DNA of 6,188 nt from contig DHRN01000073.1 in NCBI GenBank assembly GCA_002411175.1, positions 8,411 through 14,598 of the forward strand. The letters run 5' to 3'. Positions 5,838 through 6,188 of the stretch are shown here, in pieces. Under the pieces are notes generated by a model. That model did not search any database, was not told the origin of the DNA, and was given only the letters and a program-made list of their open reading frames with translations. This stretch comes from Anaerolineaceae bacterium UBA5311 (GTDB lineage: Bacteria; Chloroflexota; Anaerolineae; Anaerolineales; Anaerolineaceae). A program made the position numbers and the translations under genes. Within the stretch, counting starts at the first letter, position 1. Each line of letters begins with the position of its first letter.

Positions 5838-6004
5838 CAGCGTGCGCGCCGCATGGCAGGAATGGATCAGGTACTGCCCGCTTCCTCCCAGCATCATGAC
5901 CGCGTCCCTACGAATGGAACGCATGGTAAAGAAAACATCCCTTTTCTGGCATGAATAATGCAAGGTAAATACTGGACAATGGTGTAATTACCCGGAGTGA
6001 GATC
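5838..6004. other. Spacer between receptor-like gene and FtsK-like gene
   Basis: A 167-nt gap with no credible gene. A weak stem (GGCAG 5855-5859 with CTGCC 5874-5878) has a 14-nt loop and no T-run, so I do not call it a terminator. AT-rich words near 5954-5971 (AATAAT, TAAATA) could be a -10 for the next gene, but none has a convincing -35. Confidence 0.5.
5994..6000 (+). promoter_or_regulatory. Strong Shine-Dalgarno that fixes a GTG start
   Basis: GGAGTGA, with GGAG at 5994-5997, lies seven nt before GTG 6005. The frame upstream is closed by TAA at 5966-5968 with no ATG in between. The GTG is therefore the natural start for the last gene. Confidence 0.75.
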
Positions 6005-6188
6005 GTGGCTGAAACTAAGCAAAACACTGACAAACTGACTAAAGCAAAAGCATTGGAGCTTCAAAAGGCTCAAGAGGCTGAAGAAGCGAAAAGAAAAACC
6101 CAAAAAGGAAAGGCAATTCGTTTTGCCTGGGACCTGGCAGGTTTGTCTATGCTGATGGTTGGCGCTGTGCTGCTTCTGGCTCTTTTTG
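6005..6188 (+). CDS. ftsK: Probable FtsK/SpoIIIE-type DNA translocase, N-terminal part (runs off the window)
   Basis: Only the first 61 residues are inside the window and the gene is open at the right edge. They form a highly charged Lys/Glu/Gln-rich leader (about 1-37, including AEEAKRKTQKGK) followed by the start of a hydrophobic helix (WDLAGLSMLMVGAVLLLALF, about 42-61). A basic cytoplasmic leader followed by a WDxxGL-type first TM helix is how FtsK/SpoIIIE proteins of this sort often begin. The TM region anchors the protein at the division septum, where the C-terminal motor pumps chromosomal DNA. The ATPase and gamma domains are beyond the window, so the call rests on the N-terminus alone. 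Any other membrane protein with a charged leader remains possible. The start is GTG, supported by a strong ribosome site. It probably belongs to a separate transcription unit from the cluster ending at 5837. Confidence 0.5.
   Translation, partial: MAETKQNTDKLTKAKALELQKAQEAEEAKRKTQKGKAIRFAWDLAGLSMLMVGAVLLLALF

Noticed and set aside
5855..5878. Stem GGCAG/CTGCC as intrinsic terminator after the cluster
   Set aside because: The five-bp stem with a 14-nt loop is weak and is not followed by a T-run.
5689..5958. Open frame overlapping the end of the receptor-like gene and extending into the spacer
   Set aside because: Most of it is an out-of-frame shadow of the receptor-like gene; the extra part has no recognisable motif and no ribosome site of its own.

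Overview
The window looks like a bacterial chromosome segment, most plausibly from a Chloroflexota lineage such as Anaerolineae. That placement is an inference. It rests on a multi-TM/GAF protein ending in a sigma-region-4-like helix module, an Ig-like envelope protein with a Pro/Thr linker, and an intergenic repeat containing the GTCATCCTGAG word, which I recall from environmental Chloroflexi-type genomes. No rRNA, tRNA, transposase, integrase or phage gene is visible.

Layout. Positions 1-705 hold no credible gene but are rich in repeats. A diverged inverted copy of a repeat module lies at 44-113, a GTCATCCTGAG palindrome at 136-231, and three direct copies of the same module at 257-577. Each direct copy carries a 50-bp hairpin-forming core with ATTGAGGGGG/CCCCCTCAAT arms. 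Positions 578-705 are unremarkable. On the minus strand, 706-1611 encodes a membrane-anchored alpha/beta-hydrolase of the polyhydroxybutyrate depolymerase/feruloyl esterase type (LpqC-like). A divergent intergenic region follows, with an extended -10 promoter (TGATATAAT) facing right.

The plus strand then carries four closely packed genes (gaps of 13, 15 and 9 nt). They encode a trimeric-class purine nucleoside phosphorylase (1793-2632), a two-TM protein with an extracytoplasmic Ig-like domain (2646-3335), a GNAT acetyltransferase (3351-3890) and a 645-residue membrane protein (3900-5837). The last has about nine TM segments, a GAF-like domain and a C-terminal helix-turn-helix-like output but no kinase core. 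After a 167-nt spacer, a new gene starts at GTG 6005 behind a strong Shine-Dalgarno and runs off the window. Its first 61 residues fit the N-terminus of an FtsK/SpoIIIE-type DNA translocase.

How the genes work together. Spacing suggests that pnp, the Ig-like protein, the GNAT and the receptor-like protein are co-transcribed, but the sequence shows no shared pathway. PNP performs purine salvage. The receptor-like protein could be a membrane-bound one-component regulator whose target is unknown. I do not see an obvious new defence or mobile system. The items most worth a second look are the repeat block at 1-577 and the kinase-less membrane receptor with a DNA-binding-like tail.
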